Source: Gemmataceae bacterium
Lineage (GTDB): Bacteria > Planctomycetota > Planctomycetia > Gemmatales > Gemmataceae
Assembly: GCA_009697105.1 (NCBI GenBank)
Contig: SIAQ01000043.1
Span: 1 to 38,637, forward strand
Direction: 5' to 3'
DNA: 38,637 nt
In this document: positions 24,303 to 32,460 of the stretch, piece by piece
Layout of the letters: the number at the start of each line of letters is the position of its first letter
Numbering within the stretch: position 1 is the stretch's first letter
Position numbers and translations under genes: made by a program
The notes under the pieces: generated by a model
Told to the model about the DNA's origin: nothing
Seen by the model: the letters and a program-made list of their open reading frames with translations, nothing else
Database searches by the model: none

Positions 24303-24509
24303 ATGGGCATATCAATGAGCGCAACACCGAACGACTTGACCAGGTACAAGTTTGCGAAGACCTTTGTCCTTCCGGGACTTTCTGTCTTCCTTGTCCCGAT
24401 CCTGTCGCTCTGTTTCTTTGTTTACGGACAAGATCGCATCGATCGCGACGCCCGTGAAGCCATCTTGAAAAACATTCATCAAGGACAGTCTTCTAAGCCC
24501 AAACGCTAA
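24303..24509 (+). pseudogene. N-terminal piece of M48 peptidase, split by frameshift
   Basis: This 68-codon frame encodes a membrane-anchor start: LTRYKFAKTFVLPGLSVFLV and PILSLCFFVYG, then DREAREAI-like charged sequence (DRIDRDAREAILKNI). It ends in an unrelated tail HQGQSSKPKR at TAA 24507. The downstream frame, read upstream of its TTG, encodes KTFIKDSLLSPNAKAQLSEF, which is a natural continuation of AILK. Removing one A from the run of five at 24468-24472 would join the two into one protein (AILKTFIKDSLLSPNAKAQL). Start could be 24303 or 24315. It is either a sequencing or assembly error in a homopolymer or a real frameshift. Confidence 0.65.
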
Positions 24510-24516
24510 AGCGCAA

Positions 24517-26145
24517 TTGTCGGAATTCTACGAAAAAGTACCCTTTTCCGAACTTGCCACCCATAGTGAATTCGCCCAGAACCTGGACACGAGGACAAAA
24601 TTCGATTTTTTCACCTTCCGCTGGATGATCCGGATTTCAAAATGGTCGATCCTGGCGGGCGTCCTCGTTTTCGCCGTGGGCGGCATTTGTGTCGCATTGT
24701 CGTTACGATCGCAGTTCGTGCAATATCTCAGCCTATCGATCGGCTGGCATGTGCTGCGAATCTTCAGTGCCTTGCAGACCATCGCCCAGGGAACGATGTT
24801 GGTGGCTCTTTCCTACTGGGTCACCGCCCTGTGGTTCAATGTGTACGTGCCCAAATTGATCGGTATCGTCGCTATTCTCGCGGTGGTGGCCATGTTCATG
24901 GTGATCAAGGCTATTTTCACGACTCCTCATGCGGAGTTCGTGGTCGGAGGCAAAGTCATAGACAAAGACCAATCGCCCAAGTTGTGGGAACGGTTGCAAG
25001 TGATTTGCGATAAGGTGGGGACAAGTCCGCCGGATCAGGTAATTGCCGGGATTGACGACAATTTCTTCGTCACGGAGAACCCCGTCACGGTGCAAGGAAA
25101 GAACTACGATGGGCGCACTCTGTTTATCAGTCTCGCGTTGCTCAAGCAATTGCATAGCGCGGAGGCCGACGCAATACTGGCACACGAAATGGCCCACTTC
25201 AGCGGCAACGACACATTGTACTCACGGAAAATATCACCGCTCTTACAACGTTACGGCCACTACTTGCAAGCTCTTTCCGACGGAGGAGCACTGCCGATTC
25301 TCTATTTCATGCTTTGCTTCCGAGCTCTTTTTGAATTGTCGCTGGGCGCGCTCAGTCGTAAACGTGAATTTCGAGCCGACAAGATCGCCGCTGATACGAC
25401 TTCCGCGAATGATATGGCCGGCGCCTTGTTGCGGACGACCGCCTATTCCCGCTATCGAACCAATGTCGAAAACGACTTGTTCAACAATGAACGTGCACTC
25501 GAATCGGCCAACATATCCGAAAGAGTCGAACGGGGGTTTCCGAAGTTCGCCGTCGGATTCGCGTCAGACCCGCAGCTGGCATCGGCTGAGACCTCGCACC
25601 CGTTTGATTCGCATCCACCCTTGCAAATACGCCTGGAAGCTGTCGGGTTGCCCAAGCTCTCCGATGCGGCACAATCATTGCTCACACAGCCCGGCGATGG
25701 GGGTTGGTATCAAAATATCGAGAACGCCGACGAAATAGAACGCGAACAATGGAAGCAATTTGAAGAAAGCTTTCGAGCACTTCACGAACAGTCCTTGCCG
25801 TACCGATTTTTGCCGCAAACCGACCAGGAGCGAACGATTGTGGTACGAGCATTTCCCGAGATGCTTTTCGAGGGCAAGGACGGCACTTTGATTGTCGATT
25901 ATCTGCAAATCCAAAGTGCCACCTGGGCCGAGCCTGTTCTCATCAGCGAGCTCAGGAATCTCGAATTGGATGACTACGGTCTATTAACCATTGATCTGGC
26001 ACCAATCGGGAAAAAGCTAACTCTCAAAACAGCGCAATTCCCCGACAAACAATTAGTGATCGACACGATTGGTCGCTACTATGGCCGATATATAACGGCC
26101 CTTGAATATCTAAAATTCAAAGCGAAAGAGGCCGAATCGAAATGA
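24517..26145 (+). CDS. M48 family zinc metallopeptidase (main part)
   Basis: A 542-codon frame from TTG 24517, but the true protein probably begins at 24303/24315 (see the N-terminal piece). Residues about 35-145 form hydrophobic segments (WSILAGVLVFAVGGICVA, IVAILAVVAMFMVIKAIF) that anchor the protease in the inner membrane. The catalytic zinc site is ILAHEMAHFSGNDT (HExxH) with the third ligand region SRKREFRADKIAADTT. Later SHPFDSHPPLQIRLEAVG matches the DxHP end motif of M48 enzymes. The last 130 residues are a soluble extension. Related proteases act in membrane-protein quality control. It has no own ribosome-binding site, which also suggests it is read as part of the upstream frame. Its stop lies on the edge of a family I repeat. 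Confidence 0.85.
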   Translation: MSEFYEKVPFSELATHSEFAQNLDTRTKFDFFTFRWMIRISKWSILAGVLVFAVGGICVALSLRSQFVQYLSLSIGWHVLRIFSALQTIAQGTMLVALSYWVTALWFNVYVPKLIGIVAILAVVAMFMVIKAIFTTPHAEFVVGGKVIDKDQSPKLWERLQVICDKVGTSPPDQVIAGIDDNFFVTENPVTVQGKNYDGRTLFISLALLKQLHSAEADAILAHEMAHFSGNDTLYSRKISPLLQRYGHYLQALSDGGALPILYFMLCFRALFELSLGALSRKREFRADKIAADTTSANDMAGALLRTTAYSRYRTNVENDLFNNERALESANISERVERGFPKFAVGFASDPQLASAETSHPFDSHPPLQIRLEAVGLPKLSDAAQSLLTQPGDGGWYQNIENADEIEREQWKQFEESFRALHEQSLPYRFLPQTDQERTIVVRAFPEMLFEGKDGTLIVDYLQIQSATWAEPVLISELRNLELDDYGLLTIDLAPIGKKLTLKTAQFPDKQLVIDTIGRYYGRYITALEYLKFKAKEAESK

Positions 26146-26353
26146 CACTTCTCGTTGATCCCCACCATAAACTTCACCACAGAGACACAGAGGCACCGAG
26201 AAAAGCATCGGAAAAATGCGAAACTGCTCCCTATGAATGGCTGACTGTAGTCAACATAAATCAGTAGTGTCCTACTCCCAGTTCTTCGCATTCTCTCTGT
26301 GTCTCTGTGCCTCTGTGGTTAATGTTGGAGTGGAGATGGGTGAGAAGTGTCAT
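26142..26353. repeat. Family I long inverted repeat after the M48 gene
   Basis: Outer arms ATGACACTTCTC (26142-26153) and GAGAAGTGTCAT (26342-26353) enclose inner arms of the CCACAGAGACACAGAGGCAC type (about 26176-26200 with 26291-26319). The whole unit is about 212 bases. The TGA stop of the M48 gene (26143-26145) is within the outer arm. It resembles the element at 13691-13832 in its inner part. Confidence 0.85.
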
Positions 26354-26431
26354 CGAAAACGGGCAATTCTTCCGAACAGCAACGCTGATCGACTTGCCAT
26401 GATTCCTGGCGGTCCCCCAACCGAGTTATTT

Positions 26432-26449
26432 TTCAATGTATACATTGAA
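26432..26449. promoter_or_regulatory. Perfect 18-bp palindrome, possible operator
   Basis: TTCAATGTATACATTGAA is a perfect dyad without loop, flanked by TTATTT on the left. It is compact and AT-rich, unlike the GC-rich stem-loops around, and so resembles a dimeric-regulator operator. No gene starts close to it (the nearest are more than 180 bases away), so the role is uncertain. The rest of 26354-26634 holds only the next palindrome and a terminator. Confidence 0.35.
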
Positions 26450-26476
26450 CGGCTAGACTTGTCCGATCAATTGACC

Positions 26477-26537
26477 GGTGGCACAGACATTCCTGTCTGT
26501 GCTTGGGGTTTATACAGACAAGAATGTCTGTGCCACC
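26477..26537. repeat. Family H palindrome (GGTGGCACAGACATTC type)
   Basis: GGTGGCACAGACATTCCTGT begins the left arm (26477-26500), which pairs with 26514-26537 with one mismatch; loop 13 bases. The core CACAGACATT also pairs within each arm (ACAGACA/TGTCTGT), so several folds are possible. One copy in this window. Confidence 0.88.
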
Positions 26538-26574
26538 AATGCGACAATTCAAACCGCGCGAAGTGTAGTCCTAG

Positions 26575-26611
26575 AAAAAAACGAACCCCGCGAGGGTCAC
26601 TCGCGAGGTTC
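26575..26611 (-). terminator. Intrinsic terminator of the 133-residue-class secreted protein gene
   Basis: On the minus strand a 12-bp stem (26611-26600 with 26594-26583, one A-C mismatch, five-base loop) is followed by seven T at 26581-26575. It lies about 24 bases after the stop codon of the gene at 26635-27072. This is a textbook rho-independent terminator. Confidence 0.85.
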
Positions 26612-26634
26612 ATCGTCCCCCAATCCGGTTGCTT

Positions 26635-27072
26635 CTATCGATTTTGGTACCAATAACTCGGTACTTGAGTGGGGACATAACCGACGGGCTGAATGGACGT
26701 CCCGTAAGTTGAATAGCCGGTCCGGTGCTGGGTGAGCATCGAATTCGGCGGCGTTTGCGGGGCGCGCCCTTGCTTCGGCGCTTCATTCGTAGAACCTGGC
26801 GGCTGGCCCTGTGGCGGGAATTGCGTAGGCCAAGGCGGGTAAGGACTGGTCTGCGGCGACATCTGCGAACGCGGATCGGCTGGAAAGTAGGCGTACCACG
26901 GTGCCGTTGGTCGTTGAATCTCTGGTCCGAATTTAACTTCCACACGAAACTGAAACACCGTGTTGACTTTTACCGGGGGCCGTTCCCACGCATGCACTTC
27001 GCCGGATGTGATGAGGCACATCAATCCGAGAACCCCAAGCCACCAAAAGCGGCGGGCAGATACTCCCTCCAT
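26635..27072 (-). CDS. Secreted Pro/Gln-rich protein, 145 aa
   Basis: A 145-residue exported protein. The signal peptide reads RRFWWLGVLGLMCLITSGEV and is followed by HAWERPPVKVNTVFQFRVEV with a conserved-looking VNTVF segment. From residue 50 it is low-complexity and rich in Pro, Gln, Tyr and Ser (QTSPYPPWPTQFPPQGQ, GTSIQPVGYVPTQVPSYW). ATG 27072 follows AAAGGA by six bases and is preferred over the upstream ATG at 27135. The neighbour at 27393-27860 has the same plan, so the two may be paralogues or partners. A cell-surface or matrix role is possible; nothing proves it. Own terminator downstream. Confidence 0.75.
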   Translation of the reverse strand: MEGVSARRFWWLGVLGLMCLITSGEVHAWERPPVKVNTVFQFRVEVKFGPEIQRPTAPWYAYFPADPRSQMSPQTSPYPPWPTQFPPQGQPPGSTNEAPKQGRAPQTPPNSMLTQHRTGYSTYGTSIQPVGYVPTQVPSYWYQNR

Positions 27073-27235
27073 GCGAATCCTTTCCGAGTTGCGAGGCATA
27101 GTTGCTGGACCCCTTCCCTTCGGAAGGCTGCTCAAGCATTACCCATAATTCCCTATCAGGTTGGTTTCTTGATGCGACGGATGGAAGTTTATCGCGACCG
27201 GACGTCGCCTTTCCGACAGGACGCATTCGACGTGC

Positions 27236-27268
27236 AAAAACGAAAAGGCCGAATCTTTCGATTCGGCC
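27236..27268 (-). terminator. Intrinsic terminator of the 155-residue secreted protein gene
   Basis: GGCCGAATC (27247-27255) and GATTCGGCC (27260-27268) form a perfect nine-base stem with loop TTTC. Read on the minus strand it is followed by TTTT-CG-TTTTT. It lies about 125 bases after the stop at 27393 and before the next minus-strand gene, so it separates the two secreted-protein genes transcriptionally. Confidence 0.85.
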
Positions 27269-27392
27269 ATGACATCTGTTCCAATGTGACTTGGGTTGAT
27301 GTGCGTCGCGGGTTGCTTGGAACGTTGCAATAATCAGGTTACGGGTTTAACCGGGCTGTTGCAGACTCCACGGCTTCCGCAATGGATGATGG

Positions 27393-27860
27393 TTAGCGAC
27401 CCATCTGCGGGAAGTAGTAGTTCGACTGCATCGGGTAGTTAGCGAATTGGCCAGGAGCGAGGTAGGGCGTCGGCTGGTAGCTCTGGAAGCCATACGGTGC
27501 GAACGGCGAAGCCTGGAACTGTTGCGGCTGGAAGCCGTAGCCTGGGGCGACGGGTCCGTCAAAGCTGCGCGGGGCGCCGGGGGCTGGGGCCGGGACCGGG
27601 GCCGGTTGCGGCTGCGGAGCGTAGTAGTAGGGGCGCTGGTGTTGCTGTTGGAATTTCTGCAGCACGCTTGGCCGAGCGTGCGGGTCCATACCGCCGGGCT
27701 GGCCATCGCGAATCAGGCCCCACAACAGCGTGTTGCCACCGCTGCTCCAGTCAAAGTTCATGCCAATACCAAACTTGGTATTGACCCAGGCCGAGGCCTG
27801 TTGGTGAGAAACGGCCATCAAACCGACGGCCAACATTCCGATCGCGATAATCTTCTTCAT
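27393..27860 (-). CDS. Secreted Pro/Gln/Tyr-rich protein, 155 aa
   Basis: A 155-residue exported protein. The signal peptide is MKKIIAIGMLAVGLMAVSHQ, and cleavage after QASA leaves WVNTKFGIGMNFDWSSGGN at the start of the mature protein, with a VNTKFG segment reminiscent of the VNTVF of the neighbour. The remainder is rich in Pro, Gln, Tyr and Phe (YYYAPQPQPAPVPAPAPG, GYGFQPQQFQASPFAPYG). ATG 27860 is chosen over the far-upstream opening at 28040, because a purine-rich stretch precedes it and a signal peptide begins there. Low-complexity Tyr/Pro-rich secreted proteins are common in planctomycetes; function unknown. A terminator follows. Confidence 0.75.
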   Translation of the reverse strand: MKKIIAIGMLAVGLMAVSHQQASAWVNTKFGIGMNFDWSSGGNTLLWGLIRDGQPGGMDPHARPSVLQKFQQQHQRPYYYAPQPQPAPVPAPAPGAPRSFDGPVAPGYGFQPQQFQASPFAPYGFQSYQPTPYLAPGQFANYPMQSNYYFPQMGR

Positions 27861-28047
27861 GGTCTTTCTCTCTCTCTCTTTCTCTTTAACTGTTTCCGGT
27901 TCCTTCGTTCTCCCCTTTTGGAGAACGCGGTGCTTTGTGCACAATTTACAATTCCACATAGACACCCTTTGGGCTAGCAATTTCGTTGGAACTTTAGGCA
28001 ATTGGTTCGATCGTTCGGTGTTATTGGCGCTGCAACTCAAATTTCCG

Positions 28048-28191
28048 AAGAAAGATGGAATTTTGATTCAAGTCGATTTATTCGATTGCCGAGAGTTCAC
28101 GATAATTTCGGCGAAATCTAAGAAAGTAGAAATTTTCATTCAAGTCGGGCTACCCGATTACCGAGAGTCCTCGACAACTTCATTGGAACCC
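28048..28191. repeat. Two-copy tandem repeat, 72-bp period
   Basis: The unit starting AAGAAAGATGGAATTTTGAT (28048) recurs diverged at 28120 (AAGAAAGTAGAAATTTTCAT), both continuing CAAGTCG and CGAGAGT. The period is 72 bases, a multiple of three, and one plus-strand frame is open across both copies. Identity is roughly two-thirds to three-quarters by eye. The larger region 27861-28745 otherwise contains only the IS remnant and the leader of the DUF1501 gene. Confidence 0.7.
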
Positions 28192-28239
28192 TACGTATTA
28201 GAGCGGTCCACAGATGGGGTTGCGTACATCGGTAGGACG

Positions 28240-28385
28240 GTTTGAAATGGACCCCAGAAACTGGACAGTCGAATAAGTTACCACTGGCGGTCCAAGAAGG
28301 GAGGACCATGGCGATGACAAGAAAGTCCCACCCGGCGACGTTCAAGGCGCAGGTGGCGCTTGCAGCAGTGAAGAGGGACAAGTGA
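28240..28385 (+). mobile_element. IS3-family remnant (left end and orfA start)
   Basis: GGACCCCAGAAACTGGACAG near 28250 resembles the ends of many IS3-family elements. ATG 28308 then opens a 25-codon frame, MAMTRKSHPATFKAQVALAA continuing VKRDK, which matches the beginning of IS3/IS911-type OrfA (helix-turn-helix protein). It stops at TGA 28383 where intact elements continue with TVNEL-like sequence. No second end or orfB is seen, so it is a decayed fragment upstream of the DUF1501 gene. The stretch 28386-28745 holds no clear gene. Confidence 0.7.
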
Positions 28386-28745
28386 TCGAGAACATGCAGC
28401 TCAGCTTCCTCGATCGCTTGATGTCGGCAAACACGCTTCGGGCAGCCGACGCGAAGGAGCGCCCGGCAACGGACATGACTTCTCCTACGCCTTGGCCCGT
28501 TTGGGCGGTCATCATAACCGCGAAAGCGACCATGCACCCAGTTAGTTGATTTAGTGGCGAGCCTCGATGAAACTCCAATCCACGCTTGACGGTGCAGCCG
28601 TTCTCGGCCTCACGGTGATGTGACGAAACGGCAGCGCATACGCTTGCGGCTCTGGGGTCGCGGAATGAATTTGGTTTTTCGCTTCGCGCCCCCTCATCTC
28701 TCGGCTACAATCATCTCATCATCAACTATGCCACGAGGTGATACC

Positions 28746-30830
28746 ATGCTCTCCATTGAAGATCGCGATCATCGCCGTGATGGAATCTCTCGCCGTGAAT
28801 GGCTGCGTGTCGGCGGGCTTGGGGCCCTCGGGCTTTCGCTGCCGGCACTTTTGCAAGCGGGGCAAGCCTCGCCCGGTGCGAACTTGCGGTCGCCGATGAA
28901 TTTGCGCGGTGCGATGTTTGGCCGAGCGAAGAACGTAATCTTCCTTTGGCTGCAAGGCGGCCCGCCGCAGCATGAGACATTTGACCCGAAGCCGGACGCG
29001 CCGGTGGACATTCGCGGGCCTTTCCGTCCGATTGCGACGAATGTGCCGGGCATTCGCTTTTCGGAGTTGCTGCCTCGTACCGCGGGGTACGCCGACAAGC
29101 TCGCCATTGTGCGTTCGCTACACACCAACGACGACAATCACGATGTCAGCGGCTACTGGGTACTCACCGGCTATCCCTACGGACCAGGCAGCGCTCGCCA
29201 GATCAAGCCGAACGATTGGCCCTACTTCGGTTCGATCGTCAAGATGCTCAAACCAAGCGAACGCATGCCGGCACTGTCGTCGGTGTGGATTCCCGACATG
29301 ATGCGGCTCAACGACAACGTCACGCCAGCTGGCCAAACCGCCGGCTTTCTTGGCCGCATGTGGGAGACTGAGCGATTCGTCGGCGATCCCGCGTCGCCGA
29401 ACTACCGCATCGAAGGCCTCGACCCGACCGGTGACATGACGCCCGTGCGGATGAATCGCCGGCGCGATCTGCTCGCTCAGATGGACACACACCTGCGCAA
29501 CGTCGAGCGTGGCGGTGCGATCGAAGCGTGGGATCGGCTGTCGCAGCATGCTTTCGATCTCGTCACCTCCGGGACGGCGCGTCGCGCTTTTGATCTACGC
29601 CGCGAATCCGACATCGTGCGCGATCGCTATGGGCGCTACTCGTGGGGCCAATCGGTCCTGCTCGCGCGGCGATTGATCGAGGCAGGCGTGCGGCTTGTGC
29701 ATGTCAACTGGGTGCGCGAACCGGGCGACTCCGCCGTCGATAATCCGATGTGGGACACGCATGCGCAGAACGCTGACCGATTGCAAGATTGTTTGTGCCC
29801 GCAGTTTGATGTGACCTTTACCGCGCTGCTTGAGGATCTGCAACAACGCGGCCTATTGGACGAGACGCTCGTGGTCGCAATCGGCGAATTCGGGCGGACG
29901 CCGCGAATCAACAGTCTCGGCGGTCGCGATCACTGGGGTCGTGTGTTCAGCTTCGCGATGGCCGGCGCGGGCATCGCCGGCGGGCAGGTGCTGGGCGCGA
30001 GCGATCGGCTCGGCGGCGATCCGGCCCTCGACGCGATGCGCCCCCACGATTTGGTCGCTACGATCTATTACCTACTCGGTATCGACCCGCAGGCCTTATT
30101 CTACGACAAGAACAATCGCCCGCATTTCATTTCGCGCGGCGAGCCTCTGCATCGATTACTCGGCAACGGCCCGGCGACGCTCGAACGCCAGCAACCCGAA
30201 GGCGACCTCGCCTTTGTGCCAGCGTATGACACGAGCTTGCTGCTCGACACCGATTTCCGCGCCGGCCAGGCACTGGCCCCAACCACGCCGCCGAGCCGAG
30301 CGCGCGGTTGGCGAGGGTCGGCCGTCAACGCCCCGTTCGGTGTGCGCCTCACCGATCGCGGTGTGTTGATGGGTGCGTCCGTTGCTACGACCATCACCCA
30401 AGGCACGCGTGTTCTTCTCGCTCAGGAAATTCGCAACGCTCGCGGCGGGCAGTACAGTTTCACCGTGCAAGCCAGCGGCGGCGGGGCATCGCGCGAAACC
30501 TTCGATCGCGCGTTCGCCAATCTCTCGTGCAAACTCGTGCTCTTCCGTTACACCAACATCAACAAAGACCCGGCCCAGGCCACGATCCTCGCCAGCGCCG
30601 ATTTCCGCCCGACCTTTGGCGACACGCCAACCGCCTTTGAAGTGAGCCGATTCCTCGGCTCAACGGTCCCCGGCGCCAACTTCGCGATTGGCAATGGCAT
30701 GGGCGTCGCCGTCATCGTCGAGAAAAGCACGCCCGGCGCACTGACGCTCAACGCTGAAGCGCACCTGCGATTGCACAGCGTGACGTTGACGTTCAACGCC
30801 CGCCAACGCGACGAAACGGTGACGGTGTGA
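28746..30830 (+). CDS. DUF1501 family protein with twin-arginine signal and C-terminal extension
   Basis: A 694-residue protein. Its N-terminus holds a Tat signal (ISRREWLRVGGLGALGLSLP), so it is exported folded. The DUF1501 body (sulfatase/alkaline-phosphatase fold relatives) includes VIFLWLQGGPPQHETFDPKP, then VVAIGEFGRTPRINSLGGRD followed by HW near residue 378, and DALRPHDLV-like segments. In planctomycetes such genes often pair with DUF1549/1553 cytochrome genes; none is adjacent here. Usual length is 430-490, whereas residues from about 505 to 694 form an extra domain rich in Thr/Ala/Val beta sequence. GAGGTG five bases before ATG 28746 sets the start over an upstream opening at 28620. 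The catalytic role is unknown. Confidence 0.9.
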   Translation: MLSIEDRDHRRDGISRREWLRVGGLGALGLSLPALLQAGQASPGANLRSPMNLRGAMFGRAKNVIFLWLQGGPPQHETFDPKPDAPVDIRGPFRPIATNVPGIRFSELLPRTAGYADKLAIVRSLHTNDDNHDVSGYWVLTGYPYGPGSARQIKPNDWPYFGSIVKMLKPSERMPALSSVWIPDMMRLNDNVTPAGQTAGFLGRMWETERFVGDPASPNYRIEGLDPTGDMTPVRMNRRRDLLAQMDTHLRNVERGGAIEAWDRLSQHAFDLVTSGTARRAFDLRRESDIVRDRYGRYSWGQSVLLARRLIEAGVRLVHVNWVREPGDSAVDNPMWDTHAQNADRLQDCLCPQFDVTFTALLEDLQQRGLLDETLVVAIGEFGRTPRINSLGGRDHWGRVFSFAMAGAGIAGGQVLGASDRLGGDPALDAMRPHDLVATIYYLLGIDPQALFYDKNNRPHFISRGEPLHRLLGNGPATLERQQPEGDLAFVPAYDTSLLLDTDFRAGQALAPTTPPSRARGWRGSAVNAPFGVRLTDRGVLMGASVATTITQGTRVLLAQEIRNARGGQYSFTVQASGGGASRETFDRAFANLSCKLVLFRYTNINKDPAQATILASADFRPTFGDTPTAFEVSRFLGSTVPGANFAIGNGMGVAVIVEKSTPGALTLNAEAHLRLHSVTLTFNARQRDETVTV

Positions 30831-30839
30831 GTCTGTTTC

Positions 30840-30895
30840 TCCGCTTGCGGCTAAGCGCTCGGAATATCTTGCATGATCGCTAAACCGTAAGCGGA
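30840..30895. repeat. Family C palindrome between DUF1501 and LRR genes
   Basis: TCCGCTTGCGGCTAAGCG (30840-30857) pairs with CGCTAAACCGTAAGCGGA (30878-30895) with two mismatches, loop 20 bases. It lies in the gap between the convergent DUF1501 and LRR protein genes. Confidence 0.85.
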
Positions 30896-30918
30896 GGAAT
30901 CCCGGAATAGCCAAATCC

Positions 30919-32460
30919 TTACTTGAGCAGGTCCACCGCCGCTTTGCCGTTCAAATAGATCAGCCCTTTGACGGTGCGAAACACCGCGAGATCGGCTTTC
31001 GTGCGAATCGGACAGTTGACGCTCTCAATCGTCATGGTGCGCAGGACGTTGTAGTCTTTCACGAAAGTCTTGTTGAACCCAATATGCCGCCAGCTCCGGC
31101 CCTTCACCGGCGACAAGTCGGACACCGGCGTTTCCGACAACTCCAGCCAATCGATCTTCGTATCCTTTACCGACGCTATTGACTTGATCGGCGTGCGCGT
31201 TATCGTCAACGTCGTCAGCTTCATCGACTTGATCGGCGATAGATCGCTTACTCGTGTTCCCGTCAGATCGAGTATATTCAATGGCATGTCTTTTAGCGGC
31301 GCAATGCTTACAATCGGCGAATTCGCCGGATAGAACGTTGCTATTTTCATTTCCTTCAGAGGCGATAGGTCCGTCACTTTCGTGCCTCGCATGTCCAAGG
31401 TGATCAACATCATACCCTTGAGCGGTGCGAGGTCCTTCACCGCACAGCCCTGGATATCCAGGCTCGTGATCGGTAATCCCTTGAGCGGCGATAAGCTCGT
31501 GATCTGCGTGGTATGGGCACTCAGCGACACCAGCGAAGATTCGCGCAGCGGCGACAAATCCCGCACCGGAATCCCTCGCATATCCAGCGATGCGATTGGT
31601 TGGCCCTTCAGCGGACTCAAGTCCTGCACCTTGGTGTACGCGATGCCAAGGCTATTGAGTCGGGCTGACTTTAACGGCGATAGATCGACCACCGGCGTTT
31701 GGTAGAGGCTCAACACTTCGAGCACGATGCCTTTCAATGGCCGAAGGTCAAAGATCTTGGTATGGCTGGCATGGAGCGTTTGCAGCGGCATACCCTTGAG
31801 CGGCGAGATGTCGACGATCGGACACGATGCGATATTTAACGTCTCAAGCAATGCACCCTGGATCGGCACCAGCGATTCGATCTTGCTGGCTGCCGCGTTG
31901 AGATGCCTCAGCGGCGCCATTTGCAAACCGGTCAACGAGGCGATGGCCGTGTACGAGCAATTGACTTTCTCCAACGGCATGCCCTTGATCGGTACGAGAC
32001 TTTCGACCGGGCTGCTGCTGCAATCGAACACCGTTAGTTTCATGCCCTTCAGCGGCGACAAATCCTTCACCAGGCTCCAACTCATGTTCAGTTCGACCAA
32101 CGGCAGACCGATCAACGACTTCAGGTCGCGCACGCGTTCCTTGTCGAGTTCCGATGTCGGCGGCGTGCCGGCGAAATGGAACTTCTGCATATGCTTGAAT
32201 ACCGCGATCGCGCCGATCTCGCGAATGCCATTGCCGAGGAAGCCGAACTCGACAACTTTGTCGTCCACGATCTTGACGGTGTGGCTTTCGGGTAGCTTGT
32301 CATTTAGCTCGTGCAGTTTGGCGACGACCTCTTTCACCTGTTCCTTGGCGCTGAGCGCTGCGACTTTCTCGATCCAGGCGGAATCGATCGGCTGCTTCTT
32401 CTCGGTTTGTGCCGATGCGAAAGAGGACGTGAAAAGAAGAGTGATGAGTGCCAATTGCAT
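30919..32460 (-). CDS. Secreted LRR-like protein with 17 repeats of 21 residues
   Basis: A 513-residue exported protein. The signal peptide MQLALITLLFTSSFASAQ is followed by a helical charged region to about residue 110. From residue 112 to 468 there are 17 uninterrupted 21-residue repeats of consensus DLSPLKGMPLTSLDIxGTxVx; examples are DLSPLKGQPIASLDMRGIPV and SLSPLKGLPITSLDIQGCAV. A degenerate one and 45 residues follow. The pattern fits a leucine-rich-repeat solenoid, a protein-interaction scaffold, although LRRs of 22-24 residues are more usual. GGGAG six bases before ATG 32460 fixes the start. It follows the BASS transporter by 70 bases, so both may share a transcript. Ligand unknown. 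Confidence 0.88.
   Translation of the reverse strand: MQLALITLLFTSSFASAQTEKKQPIDSAWIEKVAALSAKEQVKEVVAKLHELNDKLPESHTVKIVDDKVVEFGFLGNGIREIGAIAVFKHMQKFHFAGTPPTSELDKERVRDLKSLIGLPLVELNMSWSLVKDLSPLKGMKLTVFDCSSSPVESLVPIKGMPLEKVNCSYTAIASLTGLQMAPLRHLNAAASKIESLVPIQGALLETLNIASCPIVDISPLKGMPLQTLHASHTKIFDLRPLKGIVLEVLSLYQTPVVDLSPLKSARLNSLGIAYTKVQDLSPLKGQPIASLDMRGIPVRDLSPLRESSLVSLSAHTTQITSLSPLKGLPITSLDIQGCAVKDLAPLKGMMLITLDMRGTKVTDLSPLKEMKIATFYPANSPIVSIAPLKDMPLNILDLTGTRVSDLSPIKSMKLTTLTITRTPIKSIASVKDTKIDWLELSETPVSDLSPVKGRSWRHIGFNKTFVKDYNVLRTMTIESVNCPIRTKADLAVFRTVKGLIYLNGKAAVDLLK

Noticed and set aside
24465..24475. Programmed -1 frameshift at GAAAAAC in the M48 region
   Set aside because: The catalytic frame is at +1 relative to the upstream frame, so a -1 slip at this heptamer would lead to the wrong frame. 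A base insertion is simpler.
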